From Anaeramoeba flamelloides (lineage: Eukaryota; Metamonada; Anaeramoebidae): a stretch of 64,000 bases of DNA. A program made the translations under genes and the position numbers. The stretch's first letter is position 1. Every line of letters starts with the position of its first letter. The DNA lies in assembly GCA_027625915.1 (NCBI GenBank), contig JANTQA010000036.1, positions 11,987,001-12,051,000 of the forward strand, written 5' to 3'. Positions 12,479-30,374 of the stretch are shown in pieces. Below the pieces are notes generated by a model that saw only the letters and a list, made by a program, of their open reading frames with translations, was not told the DNA's origin and searched no databases.

Positions 12479-12674
12479 GTCGGTTTAAATTTTAAGACAC
12501 AAACTATCAACGAAATTTAAGGTACAATAAAATTCTCAAATTAAAACACATTCATTTGGAATTGTTTATACACAAATTATTTTACTAGATTTTGAATTAT
12601 GTGCTTTAATTTGAGAATTTTATTGTACCTTAAATTTCGTTGATAGTTTGTGTCTGGAAGGTGGAAACGACAGT
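12479..12674. mobile_element. Foldback MITE family E, copy E1
   Basis: About 196 bp that folds into one long hairpin. The arms 12495-12548 and 12601-12656 are almost perfect inverse copies over more than 50 bp (ACACAAACTATCAACGAAAT and its complement), around a loop of about 50 bp. Related copies lie at 17912, 29591 and 48846. Family ends read CAGT followed by a CACTTTTAAG-like block, resembling Tc1/mariner-derived MITEs. Non-coding. The near-identical arms suggest this is the youngest or best-kept copy. Confidence 0.82.
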
Positions 12675-13906
12675 ATAGTTACTGGTTGCTCGATAATTTA
12701 TAACAATTAGCTATAAATCAGGAATATATTACAATTTTATTAATTATTTCAGTTGATCCGAAAAAAGGGAAATTTATCTTTTTTTGAAATTTAATAGATT
12801 TTAAATTTGAGAATAAGTAAAATATTTTTTTTGATTCATTTTTAATATAAAGGTCAAATCTAATAATTTTTGGTAATTTTTTACATTGGTTATTATTCAT
12901 ATTTCGCCTTAAAAATTGGTAGGTTTTATAATTTTTTATTTTTTATTTTTTTTTTTTTTTTTTTTTTGGGGGGGGTACTTTTTTTGGCTTTAAATTATTT
13001 TATAAATGATTCTTGTTTTATTTTGTATATTTTATTCGTTTATCGATATTTAAAATGTCAAATTTAATTTTTGAAATTTACTTTTTGTAATTCCTTAATG
13101 ATTTTAATTATGAAATATTTTTTCAACAAAACTTATCTTAATTTTGGAAAAAAATAATGATTATATTTTTTTTATTATCTTTGAGAACTAAAATCCCATG
13201 TTGTAAATATATAAAATAATTTAAAAAAATGACTGTTTAAAGAAAGTCCAAATATTATGATTTTCAGGATATTTTTAAAAAAACTTATCAAAAAAATTTC
13301 GAAATTTTTAGATAAAATAACGTAAATTTCCAAAACAATTTTTTTATATATTTCCTCTTTTTCATTGGATTGATTTTTTTTAAAAGTAAAAGAAGTTATC
13401 AAAAAAATGATATTATCTCCTTTTAAAGTACATATACTGAAATCAAAGATTCTGAATAACTAAAAAAAAAAATAAAATAAGAATTGAATTTTGTTAATTT
13501 TTATAAATTCTCAATTTTTCATTCAAAAATGAATAGGGAAAAATTTCTTAAAAAAGAACTCATTTTAAGACTTCAAGAATTTTTATTGATATTTATTAAA
13601 AAAAAAAAAAAAAAAATGAAAAAAACTTGGAAAATGATATAACCTTATTAAAAAAATATTTCAATTGAGAAGATGTTATTTTTGATTGAATAAAATTTAG
13701 TTTTACAATTTTTAAAAAGTAGATTTTATTTTTTAATTTTTCAATTTTCTGACAAATAATTTTTTAAAATTTTTAAAAGAGTAATTTTCCATCAAACTCC
13801 AAAAACATTCCTCATTAAATAAAATAATTGTTTTTTTCATCTCTCATCAAAAAGAGTATGTGAAAATAGGACCATTTTTATTAAGTTCATAATTCTTATA
13901 AATCAT
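12675..13906. other. Intergenic AT-rich DNA, no gene seen
   Basis: Contains a T28/G7 homopolymer junction at about 12945-12976 and long A runs near 13600. No gene or repeat recognised. Confidence 0.4.
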
Positions 13907-13910
13907 TTAA

Positions 13911-14464
13911 GGTTTACAATCCCTGAAACTGTAAAAAAGATTATCTTGTATTGGGTGTGGTAACTTGTTATTTTGGTTCTTAGCTGATCGATCCACAACT
14001 AAGTTTGGATCGTATAGGTGGTTGAAAAATGCTATTTTTGTGATTTTATTTTTTTTTTTTTCCTAAATCCAAATTGATGAGTCTAAGATTAATTAATTGG
14101 AAGATATTTAATTAGTAATTGAGTTTTTTGTTTTCTGTGTTGAAATTTTTATTTACGCTTTGTATTATTTGATTCTTTTAAAAAGAATTTTTTTTTATTT
14201 ACTCCTAATTCTGTAAAAGGAAAATGATAATTTCAATTGAAAACCCAAAAATTAACACTTTCAATTCAATACCTTCCAATTAATTAATCTTAGACTCATC
14301 AATTTGGATTTCGGAAAAAAAAAAAATAAAATCACAAAAATAGCATTTTTCAACCACCTATACGATCCAAACTTAGTTGTGGATCGATCAGCTAAGAACC
14401 AAAATAACAAGTTGACACACCCAATAAAAGATAATCTTTTTTACAGTTTCAGGGATTGTAAACC
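13911..14464. mobile_element. TTAA-bounded MITE family F, copy F1
   Basis: A 554-bp element bracketed by TTAA at 13907-13910 and 14465-14468. The inverted repeats are about 194 bp long and nearly perfect: left GGTTTACAATCCCTGAAACT, mirrored at the right end. The arms carry ACAAGTTGWYA-like and GATCGATCCACAACTAAG-type blocks also seen in the decayed copies at 1.6, 38.3-39.2 and 55.2 kb. No coding. The TTAA target places it with piggyBac-type MITEs. High arm identity suggests recent activity compared with the other copies. Confidence 0.88.
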
Positions 14465-14638
14465 TTAAATAAGATTATTCCATACCATTTTCTTTCAAAC
14501 AAAAAAAGAAGTTGTTACAAACAAAACTTAGAACAATAAAGAATTTAGATTTCGGAAAAAAGGTCACAAAAAGCACAGAAATCACATAAAACCAAGCACC
14601 TATGTTTTTTTTCAAAGAAAAGCGAATCACCACCTTAA

Positions 14639-15166
14639 GGACTATTCGAATTTAATACTCTGCGAGGGTTGGAATACCATACAGTAAATGGTAAAACGTG
14701 TTAAAAAGTTGTAGGTTTTTCTGAAAGTCAAAATAGTACAATTTTTGGAATTATTAACGATTTTTTTTTAAATTAAAAAAATATTTTGAGATCCAAAATT
14801 TAACTGAATTCCCTCAAAAAACATTGCAAATTTGAATTACTAATTTTTTACCCATTGCTGCTATGACTTTCCACTTTATATTAAAGTATATTGATACCAC
14901 TCCACTAAACTCTTGAAATATAAATATACGAAGTGGAAAGTCACAGCAGCAATGGGTAAAAAATTTGTAATTCAAATTTGCAATGTTTTTTGAGGGAATT
15001 CAGTTAAATTTTGGATCTCAAAATATTTTTTTAATTTAAAAGAAAACATTTAAAATCCGTAAATTGCAATATTTTGACTTTCAGCAAAACCTATAACTTT
15101 TTAAACATTTGAAACATTTACTGTATGGTATTCCAACCCTCGCAGAGCATAAAATTCGAATAGTCC
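14639..15166. mobile_element. TTAA-bounded foldback family H, copy H1
   Basis: A 528-bp near-palindrome bracketed by TTAA at 14635-14638 and 15167-15170. The arms, each about 250 bp, begin GGACTATTCGAATTT and carry GGGTTGGAATACCAT and CCCATTGCTGCTRTGACTTT blocks; the axis is near 14905. A second copy at 63008-63501 has the same ends and also sits between two TTAA sites. No transposase is encoded; a short frame running out of the right arm is by-product. Piggybac-type non-autonomous foldback. Confidence 0.88.
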
Positions 15167-15170
15167 TTAA

Positions 15171-15776
15171 AAACAATCAAAAATACGCAAAAAATTTTGT
15201 GATTACTTTGACTTCAGTAGTTTCTTTGGCATTTCTTCTGAATAAGCTCAAATTGTCTGGATTAAAATTGCCAAATCTTTTTTATTTTAGTAACTAATAT
15301 TGAATTTGATACTTTTCAAAAATAGTTTATTTTCTTAATAGCACGTAATTTGATACTTTTTGAAATATTTTGTTGAAAAAAAAGGATTAGTGTGATTTCT
15401 GTGATGTTCAAAATTTGAAATTCTCATTTCAAGTTTTGTTTGTAACAACTTTAAGCAAATCCCTTTACAAAAAGAAAAAGAAAAGGAAAAAAAAGAAAAA
15501 GAAAAAGAAAAGACAAAAATAATAAATTAGGTCTATTACGAACTTGTTGTTTCTTAAAATAAATCCCTAAAATAGAGTGTTTTTTTTTTTTTGTTTGATC
15601 TTTCAAAAGTAAGGTTTATGTAATAAAAAATTAAAAAACACAACAAAAAGTTTATAAAAAAAAAGGTTGTTTTTGTTGGTAATAAAGATCTGGGAAAAAT
15701 AAAAATGAAAAGAAAAAAAAAAATCATCAAGAAAATAACCCAGTGATTTGCCAACTCTAAAGATTTGTTTTATTGT
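15171..15776. other. Intergenic, downstream of eS19
   Basis: No gene. Includes an almost pure purine (A/G) tract at 15470-15520. The eS19 3' UTR and poly(A) site should lie within the right part. Confidence 0.4.
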
Positions 15777-16566
15777 TTAGTTTTCTTTTTCTTCTTCGTT
15801 TTCCTCTTCTTTTGTTTCTTTATTTTCTTCAATAATTTCATTGAGTTCATCAATTTCATCGATTTCTTCTTTCTTGTTTGGTTGAGTTTCTTTGTGGATT
15901 TTTAAAGCGATGGCGTCCATTTCTTTTCTTCCAAGAGATGTAACCTTTCTTGTTCCTTTTTTAGTTTTTTTAACAATTCCAATTTTTTCAAATTGGTGTA
16001 AAATGGATCTTGGGATCTTTCCGCTTCCCTTGTTAAAGTGAGATGGTTTGACTCTGATTTTATTTTTCTTCGAGTAAATTTTTTTGAATCCACCAACACC
16101 AGTAAATGGTCTGATATAAAGTCTTCGGAGGATAGATGCTGCTCTAATATAATACCTGAAAAAAATTCGATCATGAAAGATAATAAAAAAAAAAAAAAAA
16201 AGTTTTTAATTTTTTTGATTTTAAAGAATTTGAAGATTTTTTGGATTTCAACAGCAATATTTTTACGATTCTAATAAGCATTTTCCGAAAAATATTTTCT
16301 TTTTTATCATTTTTTAAAAAAACAAAAGAAAAAAAAAAAAGCATTTGGGAGTATAAAAAAAAAAAAATTGGAGAATGAACAAACCAATCACGATCGTATG
16401 GAGAAAGTTCTTTTGTAAAACCAGTTTTAACAATGTCAACCCAGCTTGGTTCTTTAAATTTGTCGCCTCTTTTTAAGTGTTCAGCATAAGCCTTAATGAA
16501 TTTTGATGATTCGACATCTTTAACGGAGACACCACCGTACATATAAATTCTTGTCAAATATTCCAT
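15777..16566 (-). CDS. RPS19: 40S ribosomal protein eS19 with acidic C-terminal tail
   Basis: Two exons, 16566-16385 and 16155-15777, with a 229-nt intron (GTTTGT donor, TTTTTTTCAG acceptor) that splits Trp61. The 186-residue product is the head protein eS19 of the small ribosomal subunit, needed for 18S rRNA 3' maturation and subunit export. Recognised by GVSVKDV, EPSWVDIVKTG, KELSPYDRDW, then YYIRAASILRRLYIR, GVGGFKKIYS, KPSHFNKGSG and a C-terminal region like the family's winged helix. The usual protein is about 145-150 residues; here a 36-residue Glu/Lys/Asn-rich acidic tail (151-186) follows. The coding frame closes with TAA. Another frame over the same exon is open but does not match the family. 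Confidence 0.95.
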
Positions 16567-16817
16567 TGTTTTTAGTAAAAGTGAATAATTTTTTCAAGTA
16601 GATAACTTTTTGCTTTTTTTTTTTTATTTTTTTAGATTTTTTTTTATTTTGTTTTTTGTTTTTTGTTTTTGTTTTTTGTTTTTTGTTTTTGGAAGAAATT
16701 AAAAAGGAATTTTAAAAAGGTAAATTATTATGTTTGCTAAAGTTGTTGTTTGTTTAAAAGTAAAATGAAGAAATAATTACTATAAGAAAGCACTAAAAAA
16801 AAATGAAAAAAATTCAC

Positions 16818-17695
16818 CTAATTTTGGGTTTGTGAGAAATAAGGGTGGTTTCTTTATCAAATATAAAGGTAGGCATTTTAAGGAACTGTTCGTTTCCTAA
16901 ACTTGATGTTTTCAAATTAATCTTTTGTAATCAGATATTTATACTACTTTTGTTGGTAGGATAAAAGGGTAAAAATTTTCTCTTGATCTTCCATTTCGAT
17001 TTTAACAAAGAGGATTTTTTAAGAAATAGTTTGTGATTTGTGATCACTGTTCGAAAAAAAGAAAAGGAAAAAATTTTCACTTCATTTTCCTTATTTCTTT
17101 TTTAACAAAGAGGAGTTTTTAAGAAATAGAATGTAATTTGTGATCTCCACTTATTTCTATGTGTTCCTTTTTTTTTTTTTTTATGTATTTTGGTTAATTG
17201 AATTGGGTGTAAAAACTTACAGATCTGTAATCTTTTCTATCAAGTATTTTTATCTGTAAATAGAAAAATAATAAAATTAATTAGAGTGTTAGCGCTAACT
17301 GAATATGCAGCTATTATATTAATTTCAAAATATAAACTATCTTTCATCATAATTGGCCCATTAAAAATCAAATTTTAAATAAAAATATTTTTAATAATTC
17401 AAGTTATCTATTATAATATAAAAATTTCGATTTTAATATTCAATAATATACTCAAGAGATATTTATTTTTGGTCTAAAAATAAAAGAAAGATAAATAAAA
17501 AAAAACTGTTAAAAAAAATTGGGACATTTATTTTGAAAGGGGCATTACTTGAAAAATGGAAAATTTAAAAAAGTAAAAAAACCCATTTATCGATTCTCCT
17601 TCCATTTGAATAACTAAATCTAATCTCTTTTTCATATTTGAAACCAAATTTTTTATTAATTCATCTGTTACTTCTTTCAAATTTTTCATTTTCAT
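16818..17695 (-). CDS. Candidate small multi-exon gene, unidentified
   Basis: Several segments look like exons on the minus strand upstream of eS19. First, from ATG 17695 a coding-like segment of about 38-49 residues (MKMKNLKEVTDELIKNL onward), amphipathic and probably coiled-coil; it could end at a GTTTTT site near 17573 or at GTAATG after 17549. Second, a 33-nt exon 17253-17221 between TTTCTATTTACAG and a perfect GTAAGT donor, reading IKILDRKDYRS. Third, 16896-16818 between TTTAG and GTGAAT; it also contains ATG 16876 opening MPTFIFDKETTLISHK. Phases fit for segments one (long form), two and three. The helical first segment faintly recalls HSBP1, but this is not secure. These may belong to more than one transcript. 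Confidence 0.3.
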
Positions 17696-17911
17696 TTTCC
17701 ATTTTAACAAAACACTATTGAAAAAATAAAAAAGAGAAAAAATGATTTATTTGCAAACTTTTCATTGTGAGAGTAAAAACTTCAAAACGATACAAAAGAA
17801 ATTCATTATTCAAATATAAGGTGGGCCATTTATTATGAAATTTAGTTTACATAGAAATATTTTCAAAAAAGAAAAAAAACACAAATTTTTTTTTTTGAAG
17901 AAAACAATATA

Positions 17912-18111
17912 CAGTTAGTTCTACTTTTAAGACCAAAGTTTTGAAACAAATTTAAGGAACACAAAAATATCAACCACAGGAACAAAATTCAAATTCTCGT
18001 AAAATATTTAATGTAAAAACAATAACAAAAAATGTGCTTTAATTTGAAATTTTTCTGTACCTTAAAATTTAGTTCAAAGTTTATGTCTTAAAAGTGGAAC
18101 TGACTCTACTG
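17912..18111. mobile_element. Foldback MITE family E, copy E2
   Basis: About 200 bp with inverted arms: left CAGTTAGTTCTACTTTTAAG, right end the complement of CAGTAGAGTCAGTTCCACTT. Inner blocks (AATTTAAGGAAC, GTGCTTTAATTTGA) match E1 and E4. The arms are diverged, so this is an older copy. TA precedes the left end. Non-coding. Confidence 0.75.
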
Positions 18112-20742
18112 TTAATTTAAATAAAAAATAGGCAAGTAATACGATAAGGATAAAACACCTTTTTTAAAACAATTAAAGGTTTTCCCTTGTTTTGAAAATT
18201 TATTCAAAATTTAGTAGATTTGGAAAACAATTTTTGGAGAAGATTAATAAAAAAAATAATAACCCTTAATTTTCACACCTGAAAAATAGAATCAAACATT
18301 ATGATCTGAAATTTTAATATATTTAATTAAACTAATATTTGAACAAATATACAAACCCGTTATCATTAAAAATCAATTTTAAGCTAATAATCAATTATAC
18401 CTTTGATAAGTTATTTTAATGTTAAATTTTGATCAGATATTAAAAAACAAATTGGTATTTTTTTTTAGGAAATAACTCATATATTCTTTGTATTCAAAAA
18501 CAAAATATAATAAGAATTAGTTAAAAATTCTTTTTTTTTTGGTGTTGTAACGAGAGTTACGTTATGTATTTAAAAAATAATAAAAATAAGATCAAAACCT
18601 AAAAAAAAGCGAGATAGAATTTTTCAAATGAATATCAATGATTTTTTATTACTAAAAAAATCAAGATAGAATGTAAATATAAAGTTTTTTTGATAATAAA
18701 TATATATAAGCTTAATTTCAAAAATAGCTGCAGATTTTTCATGATCAAAAAATTAGTTTAATTTTTTTCTTTTTTTTTTTTTGAATAATAATGTATTTTA
18801 CTAAATTTTTTAGAGACAATAACCAATATAGATTAATAAATAAAAATGTTGTATAATCATTATATTTTTTGAAAGATGTATGAAAAAAGAAAAAAATAAT
18901 AATAAAAAAGTTTGCCCATAATTTTGAAATTGGGCTTATATACTCAAAAAACATTATAAAACCCGTTTCAAACAAAAGAGAATATTTCTCAAATCATCAA
19001 CATTATTGAATTTGATTGTTATTAATTTAATTACTAATCGACGATTTTCATTTCAATTGTTCACTTTTTCATTTTTTATTTTTTATTTATCGATATTGAA
19101 CAGTTGGAAAATTAAAAAAAAAACAAGAAGAAACAAATATGGAAATAATCTACCAAAATAAAAATGGAACAGTTTAAGTTTTATTTTAGATTAATTAGAT
19201 ATACAAATTAAGAAAGACCATTATTAGGTTGATTTATGAAACAAAGAAAAAAGAAAATAAAGAAAAAAACAATTCCAAAAAAATACATTGGCGAATTGAG
19301 ACTTTTAAAAACAAAAGTTTGATGTATAAATAGTTATCAATAAAATATAAAGAACCTTTTCCCAATTCAACCCTGTTTAATGGTTTTTATCATTTTTACA
19401 GTCTTTCTAAGACTACAATAAATTTTAAATAAAATGCAATTGATTTTTCTATTCTTATTTTATATTTTCAAAAAATCTGGAAATAAGTGTTATTATTCAT
19501 AAAAAATTTTTAATAAATGAGCTATTATTCAAATTTTTAGAACATCAAAATAAAATATTTTGAAGATTCTTGAAGTACTTTAAAATATTGTTCAATATAG
19601 GTAAATTTTTGAAGATCAGTAAATATTGATATTTTTTTTGGGCTCTTTTGGACTGATAATTTTTAAGTTTCATGGGATCTTGAATTTTTTTTTCGATTTT
19701 CCAAAATAAAATAATAACTCATTTATTAAAATGTTTTTTTGAATAATAACTCATTTATTAAAAATTTTTTTGAATAATAACTCTTATTTCAGAATTTTTT
19801 GAAAATGGAAACTAAGTATAGAAAATTCTTTTTTGTTTTATTTAAAATTTATGTTAGCCTTGGAACCGCTGTATAATTTTTTTCCATTACAATATACAAA
19901 ACAATATTTCTCATTTCACGAAAAAAATGCATATCAATTTTTAAAATATTTAATTTTATTATTTTTTGTTTTGTTTTAATTACTTTTAAAGATTCATTTG
20001 AGTGTTTTTTAAATTTTTTAAATATTTTATTATATTTTAGAATGATACTACAATTAACTTGATTCAATTATCAATAATTTTTGAAATTTTATGTTAACTT
20101 TTATTTGAAACTGAGTTAATAACCTCAATTTTTTTCATATTTATTGGTATTTTCTATTATATATAAAAACAACCTAACAGTCTTAAACAAAAGAACAAAA
20201 AAAAAGAAAGAAAAAGAAAAAAAAAAAAAAATCTTGAAAAATAAAAACATAAAATATGAAAAAGTAAAACAAAAATTTGACTAAATTTAAAAAAATTATT
20301 TTGATCGAATAATTGAATATATATTTTGATAAGAATAAAATAAAAAACAAACAAAACAACTTCCAATAACATTTTAAAGTAAGTAAACATTTTTGAATAT
20401 TTTTTTATTTATTAATTGATGGAATCTTTTTAAAAAAATATTAGAATTTAATAGTAATTTATCAACATATTTTTTAGAAACAAATAGAAAATTTTACTAT
20501 AATTTTTTGAAAATTACGATTTGACTAAATCATTTTTTGAAAAATATTTTGATTGTTTTTTATTTTTGGCTATAAGGAAATATTTGTGTTAAAAAAAAAA
20601 ATGAAGAAAAAAAAATATTATTTTAATATATTTAAAAAATGAAGGTGTTATGTAATTAAAAAAAACGTTAAAACTAATAAAAAGAAGAAAATGAAAGAAA
20701 TATCTACAATAATAAAAACAATAAGAATAATAAATAAAAAAA
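18112..20742. other. Intergenic AT-rich DNA, no gene seen
   Basis: About 2.6 kb with only chance open frames rich in Phe, Ile and Lys. Two short direct repeats of AATAATAACTCATTTATTAA occur near 19710 and 19742. The 3' UTR of the poly-Asn gene should lie just left of 20743. Confidence 0.4.
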
Positions 20743-25739
<4,997 letters not shown>

Positions 25740-27484
25740 CTCGTTAAAAAAAAATCTTGACACTTGATAAAGGTTATACTTTGATTATTTTTTGGGAAAA
25801 GATTAAAAAATTAATAAAAATATGTGGAAAAACAACAGAAAAAGAAACACAAATTATTTTACAAAAAATCGCGACTTTCTGAAAAAAATATTATTGTTTT
25901 TGTTTGAGAAATCATTAATTCATCTAAAATTCTTTGATTTTAGTACCTCCTTAAGAACTTACCAACTTCGTAAGAACCCTCTATTTTCTTAAATGATTAT
26001 TATCTTTTTTCACTATTTGTTCCATCAAGAGAATAGTGATCATCTTTTAAAAATCTTTTTTTTTTTCACTCAATTTTTGCCCTCAATCATTATAACCAGA
26101 AAAAAGAACAATTTCTGATTCATTAATTTGATATCAAATTGAACAGATTTTTGATTTTATATTTTTTCCTTTCTTGAGTTTGATATTTGATGGATAATTG
26201 GAATTGCTTGAAATATCTCGGCGAATACTGTTTCGCAGAAGTCAAAAATCTTTCTTTTTTGTTAATCAATCTTTTGAGCCTTAAAATCAATTATTAGTAT
26301 CCTACGAAAATTTGATAATCAAAATTTTTGAGCTGGGAAGTCCAAAACCAAGTCTCTGATCATGATCTTAATTTCTTAAAACGCTTTTTTTTTTCAATTT
26401 CCCAATTTTATTATCAAAATGATCTTGAAAAAACTTGTTTGCAAAAATTCGCAAATTTTTTTTCAGTTTTTCGAAAACCTTTAAATATTAAAAAAATTTT
26501 CCTGATTTCCATTCTTAGTGTTGTATCTTTCGAAATTACTCAATTGTGTAAAACCTGTGTGAAGCTAAAGTTATAAGATTTTGATTAAAATAAAGTAAAC
26601 AAATGAAAAAAGATTGTTAATACAAAATAATAAGACAACCTGAAATCAAAAAGTAAGATTGTTTGAGTAAAAGAATAAACAAACGAATTTGGAGATATAG
26701 GTGTCAGAAATTAATCAAAGTTTTTGGAAAAGTATCTTTACTGAGAGTTTTTATATGATTGATCTTTGATTGAAAAAATTGTGAAAATATTTAACCTTTA
26801 TGTGATTTCTCAAAGAACCAATAAATTTGGGCTGGGTTAAAAAAGGGATCTAAATAGAGTTTGCAATGGTTTTTTGAAAGTTTATAATAATTTTATAAAT
26901 TCGTTGAACTTAGTTTTTTTTTTCTTTTATTTGATATCCTGTTCTCTGGAGTAATTTGTTCCCCTTAACAAATAAATGTGACCTTTCCAACATTGGTGAT
27001 TAAGAAGTTTTAAAAATACTCAAAAAACTAAAAAAAACAAGGTACTTGATTAAAACTTGGAAATAGATAAGTTTATTTAAATTGAAATACTCAATTTTTT
27101 AAAAGTTAAAATTAAATAATATTTATAAAAAAAAAATACCTTATGTGATTAATACATTCAAAATTTTGATTACACCAAGTGTTCAAAAGCGTAACTTAAT
27201 CAGATTTTTAATCTTTTAGATATATTTGTTGAAGAAGGTAAATAAAATCTTAAATGATCTATAAAATCTCAATTTTTGAGGTTTTTTTTTGGTTATTATT
27301 TTTTTTTCTCATAAAGTGTATTGTTCAAAATTCCTTTAATATTGCTCTTTTTCTTTTCTTTTATTTTACTCAGACATTTTTGCGTAAACCAAGAAAAAAT
27401 GATTTCGTCAAAGAATTAATCAAAATAGCACCAATAATTTTTAATACAAAACACCAATTTCAAAAAGATCTCACTTTTGGTTGC
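25740..27484. other. Intergenic, 5' of the poly-Asn gene; no gene seen
   Basis: About 1.7 kb. A plus-strand open frame at 26328-26576 has no conserved feature and no coding composition. Blocks here resemble other dispersed repeats but no copy could be delimited. Confidence 0.35.
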
Positions 27485-27488
27485 TTAA

Positions 27489-28721
27489 AGTGCTCATAAC
27501 TCTTATTTATTTATTTTTATAAAGGTAATAGTCTAATTATTTGTAAATGGATACAATTATACCTGATAAACAAAAGTCCATTTATCAAATTGTAAGAATA
27601 GATTATCATTTATAATCCTCTTCATTTTTTTCAATTAATTTTTCAATAAAAAGATCAGATCCTATTTTTCAGTTTGAAGTTTTAGATTTAATTAGAAAAA
27701 GAAAAATTTACAAAAATAATTGTCAAATCTTTTTCTTTGATGAAATATCTCTTTGAGTAGTTTCTGGGAGTTTGTATAAACAAATAAAAGGGAAAATTTT
27801 GATCTTATTTTAGAAAAATTCAATAAAAATAAATCAAATATAGAATCTTGAAAGATCAGAAAAAATTGATCTTTTATTTTATTCAAAAATATTTATTATA
27901 TTTTCTTACAATTTTAAAGATTAGGTATTCTTTTTCAAATATTAAGAGTATAAACAACAAATTTTTATTATTGAAAAAACGTTATTTGATATTATTTATT
28001 ATTTTTTTTTTATTAGTTTTCTTAATTTTACATTCGTATTATATGTTGGGAAGTATCTTAAAAATTGAGAAATAATCCGAATCAATATATTTATAAATTC
28101 AATCATTGGCTGGTTATGAATCCACTGCAAGAATTAAGATTGTGGTTATTTATTGATTAAATAAAAATCAAATGAAACAGTATTTTTTTAAGTTGTAAAA
28201 TGAATTTTCCAAGGTTACAAAAAAGTATTTTGGGAGACTTTTTAATTTAATGAATTGGTTATTTTTCTGGTATTTTTTGTACAAAAATATAAAAAAATAG
28301 ATTTGAACTGTTCTTTAGGATAAAAAATTATTTTTTATAAAGTTTAAAATCATTATTGTAATTTTTTTGAAAAATTAAGTAGATTGTTTATACAGGGTGA
28401 TTACAAAACTTGATGTTTTATTTCTAAAGTTTATTTTTGGGCACTTCCTTGACGTAGATTAAATATTTCTTTCTTCTTTCATAGAAAATATTTTTTTTCA
28501 AAATAATTCAGAAATATCTTGAATTTTGAACTTTTCCTAAATGAGAAAAATCTATCAAACTTTTAAAAATTATAATTCTTTGGAGAAATAGCTTTTAAAG
28601 TAAGTTTTAGTATTTGTAGTAATCATATTTTTTATTTGTTTTTTCAATTTCAAGATGTGGTATATTTTTTTTTTGAATTTATTATTTAATTTATTTAAAA
28701 AAGTTTTTTTGTTCCAAAGTC
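27489..28721. mobile_element. TTAA-bounded element family K, copy K2
   Basis: A 1,233-bp relative of K1 in the same orientation, between TTAA at 27485-27488 and 28722-28725. It shares AACTCTTATTTATTTATTT near the left end, TTAGAAAAAGAAAAATTTRC in the middle and AAAGTCCC at the right end. The copies differ by many substitutions and small indels, so insertion is old. No coding capacity. Confidence 0.75.
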
Positions 28722-28725
28722 CCTT

Positions 28726-29590
28726 AAAGAGTTATTTTTCAAAAATATCCAATCAGGAGTTGTTCAAATACTTTTTTTTATTCTTTTAATAACAGATTTT
28801 CAACTAATCGAGAAAAGAGGGAAATTTTTTTATGTTTTTTCTAAAAAAAATCCACTTTTCTTTACAAAGTCAAATAAGAAAAAAATAAATTCAGAATAAA
28901 GAATGTGGATTTTCTAAGCAGGGTTAGAAATTCTGTTTTTTTCAGAGAAAATGATAAAAAAATTTTTTTCAAAGTATTTTGGATTCAGATTAATAAAATG
29001 TAAAAATTTTCTCATAGTATATAAAGAGGTTGTTAAAATTTGTTAATTTTTTTTTTGTACTTCTTCAAACTAAGACATTAATATTTTTCCGATTTATTGG
29101 TTGGGGTGAAAATTTTTTCTGACGCATAAAGAAAATCTGGTTGGATTGACAAATTTTAGTAAATGAATATTTCTGATATAGTAGTATTTATTGCAAAATA
29201 AATAAAACAAAATTTTTATTCAGATTTTCAAAAAAAAAAGATTTTATAAATCAGAAAAAGTTCGAATTTTAAATTCTTAAAACAACCAATATTTATTAAT
29301 TCCCATTTTTCCAATTGGTGACTTTATTGATTTATTTTAACTTTCAATGTAATTTTTAGAAAGCTGAATGAAAACATTGATCGTTTTATTATACAATTAA
29401 CTGTAATTTTAAAAATTTTTTTCAGAAATTAAAAATCAAGAGTTTGTGTTTTAAAATTATGGAAAAATTATTTTAGATTTTTTTGAAAATCTTGGTATAA
29501 AATACCTTTGAATTAAGTACTATGTCCTAACTTTAGTGGTGTTTAGTTATTGTATTATTTTACATTAACTTCGAAAAGAATTTTAATTAT
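28726..29590. other. Intergenic AT-rich DNA, no gene seen
   Basis: No gene or clear repeat in this stretch. Confidence 0.4.
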
Positions 29591-29787
29591 AGTCAGTTCC
29601 ACTTTTAAGACACAAACTTTCAATGAAAATCAAGACAAACAAAAAAATCTCAAATTAATTTACAAAATTCAAATTCTAATAAAATAATTTTTATAAAAAA
29701 CAATACAAAAAATGGGTTTTAATTTGAGATTTTAACAGTATTTTAAATTTCTTGACCGTTTGTGTTTTAAAAATGGAATTATCTGTT
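29591..29787. mobile_element. Foldback MITE family E, copy E3
   Basis: About 197 bp. The left end CAGTTCCACTTTTAAGACAC and the complementary right end TTTTAAAAATGGAATTATCT form diverged inverted arms. It contains the family block GTTTTAATTTGAGATTTTAA. Old copy, non-coding. Confidence 0.75.
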
Positions 29788-30374
29788 CTAAAAATGTTAA
29801 TTATTCTTTATTAGATTACATTTCAAGATCAAGTTATTCATTGTTTGGGAAAAACAAAAATTAATAAGTGTTTTAAATTAAAGTTTGTCTATTGGGTTTT
29901 TTAAAAAATTTAAATGGTTTCTAAAATCTTAATATTCTGTTATTTTGAAGTTTTGGAGGTAAAAAATTAGTGAAAATCAATCTCTCTTGAAAAAATATAT
30001 TAATTTTCGAAGATTATTTGATTTAATTTGGTTTAAAAGGTTGTATAAGATTAACCTTGATAAATTCATGTTTAAGGACAATGTTAAATCTGTTATTAAA
30101 TTAACATATTTGAATATTTACTAATAAATAGTCCTCTAATTTTTAGTAAAGTTTACAATTAAAATTCAATTTTTGTTCTTTTAGTGTTCCAAAGTATTTG
30201 CAAAGGGTGAAAATGTAACAAAATAATTTCTTTTTTGAAAATGATAATTGATAATGACTTTTTTTTTCTTGAATGTAAGGTTTATTCATAACATAATACC
30301 TTGATCAAAAATCATTTTGATAATATTTACTTTGTAAAAAACCAATATAAATTTTTGATTCGCCCAATTTTTTT
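29788..30374. other. Intergenic AT-rich DNA, no gene seen
   Basis: No gene or clear repeat before the compound element that begins near 30375. Confidence 0.4.

Noticed and set aside
15902-16174. Second open minus-strand frame over eS19 exon 2
   Set aside because: The other frame gives the family sequence YYIRAAS and onward after correct splicing.
26328-26576. 82-residue plus-strand open frame
   Set aside because: AT-driven codon use, no motif, and no start context different from other chance frames.
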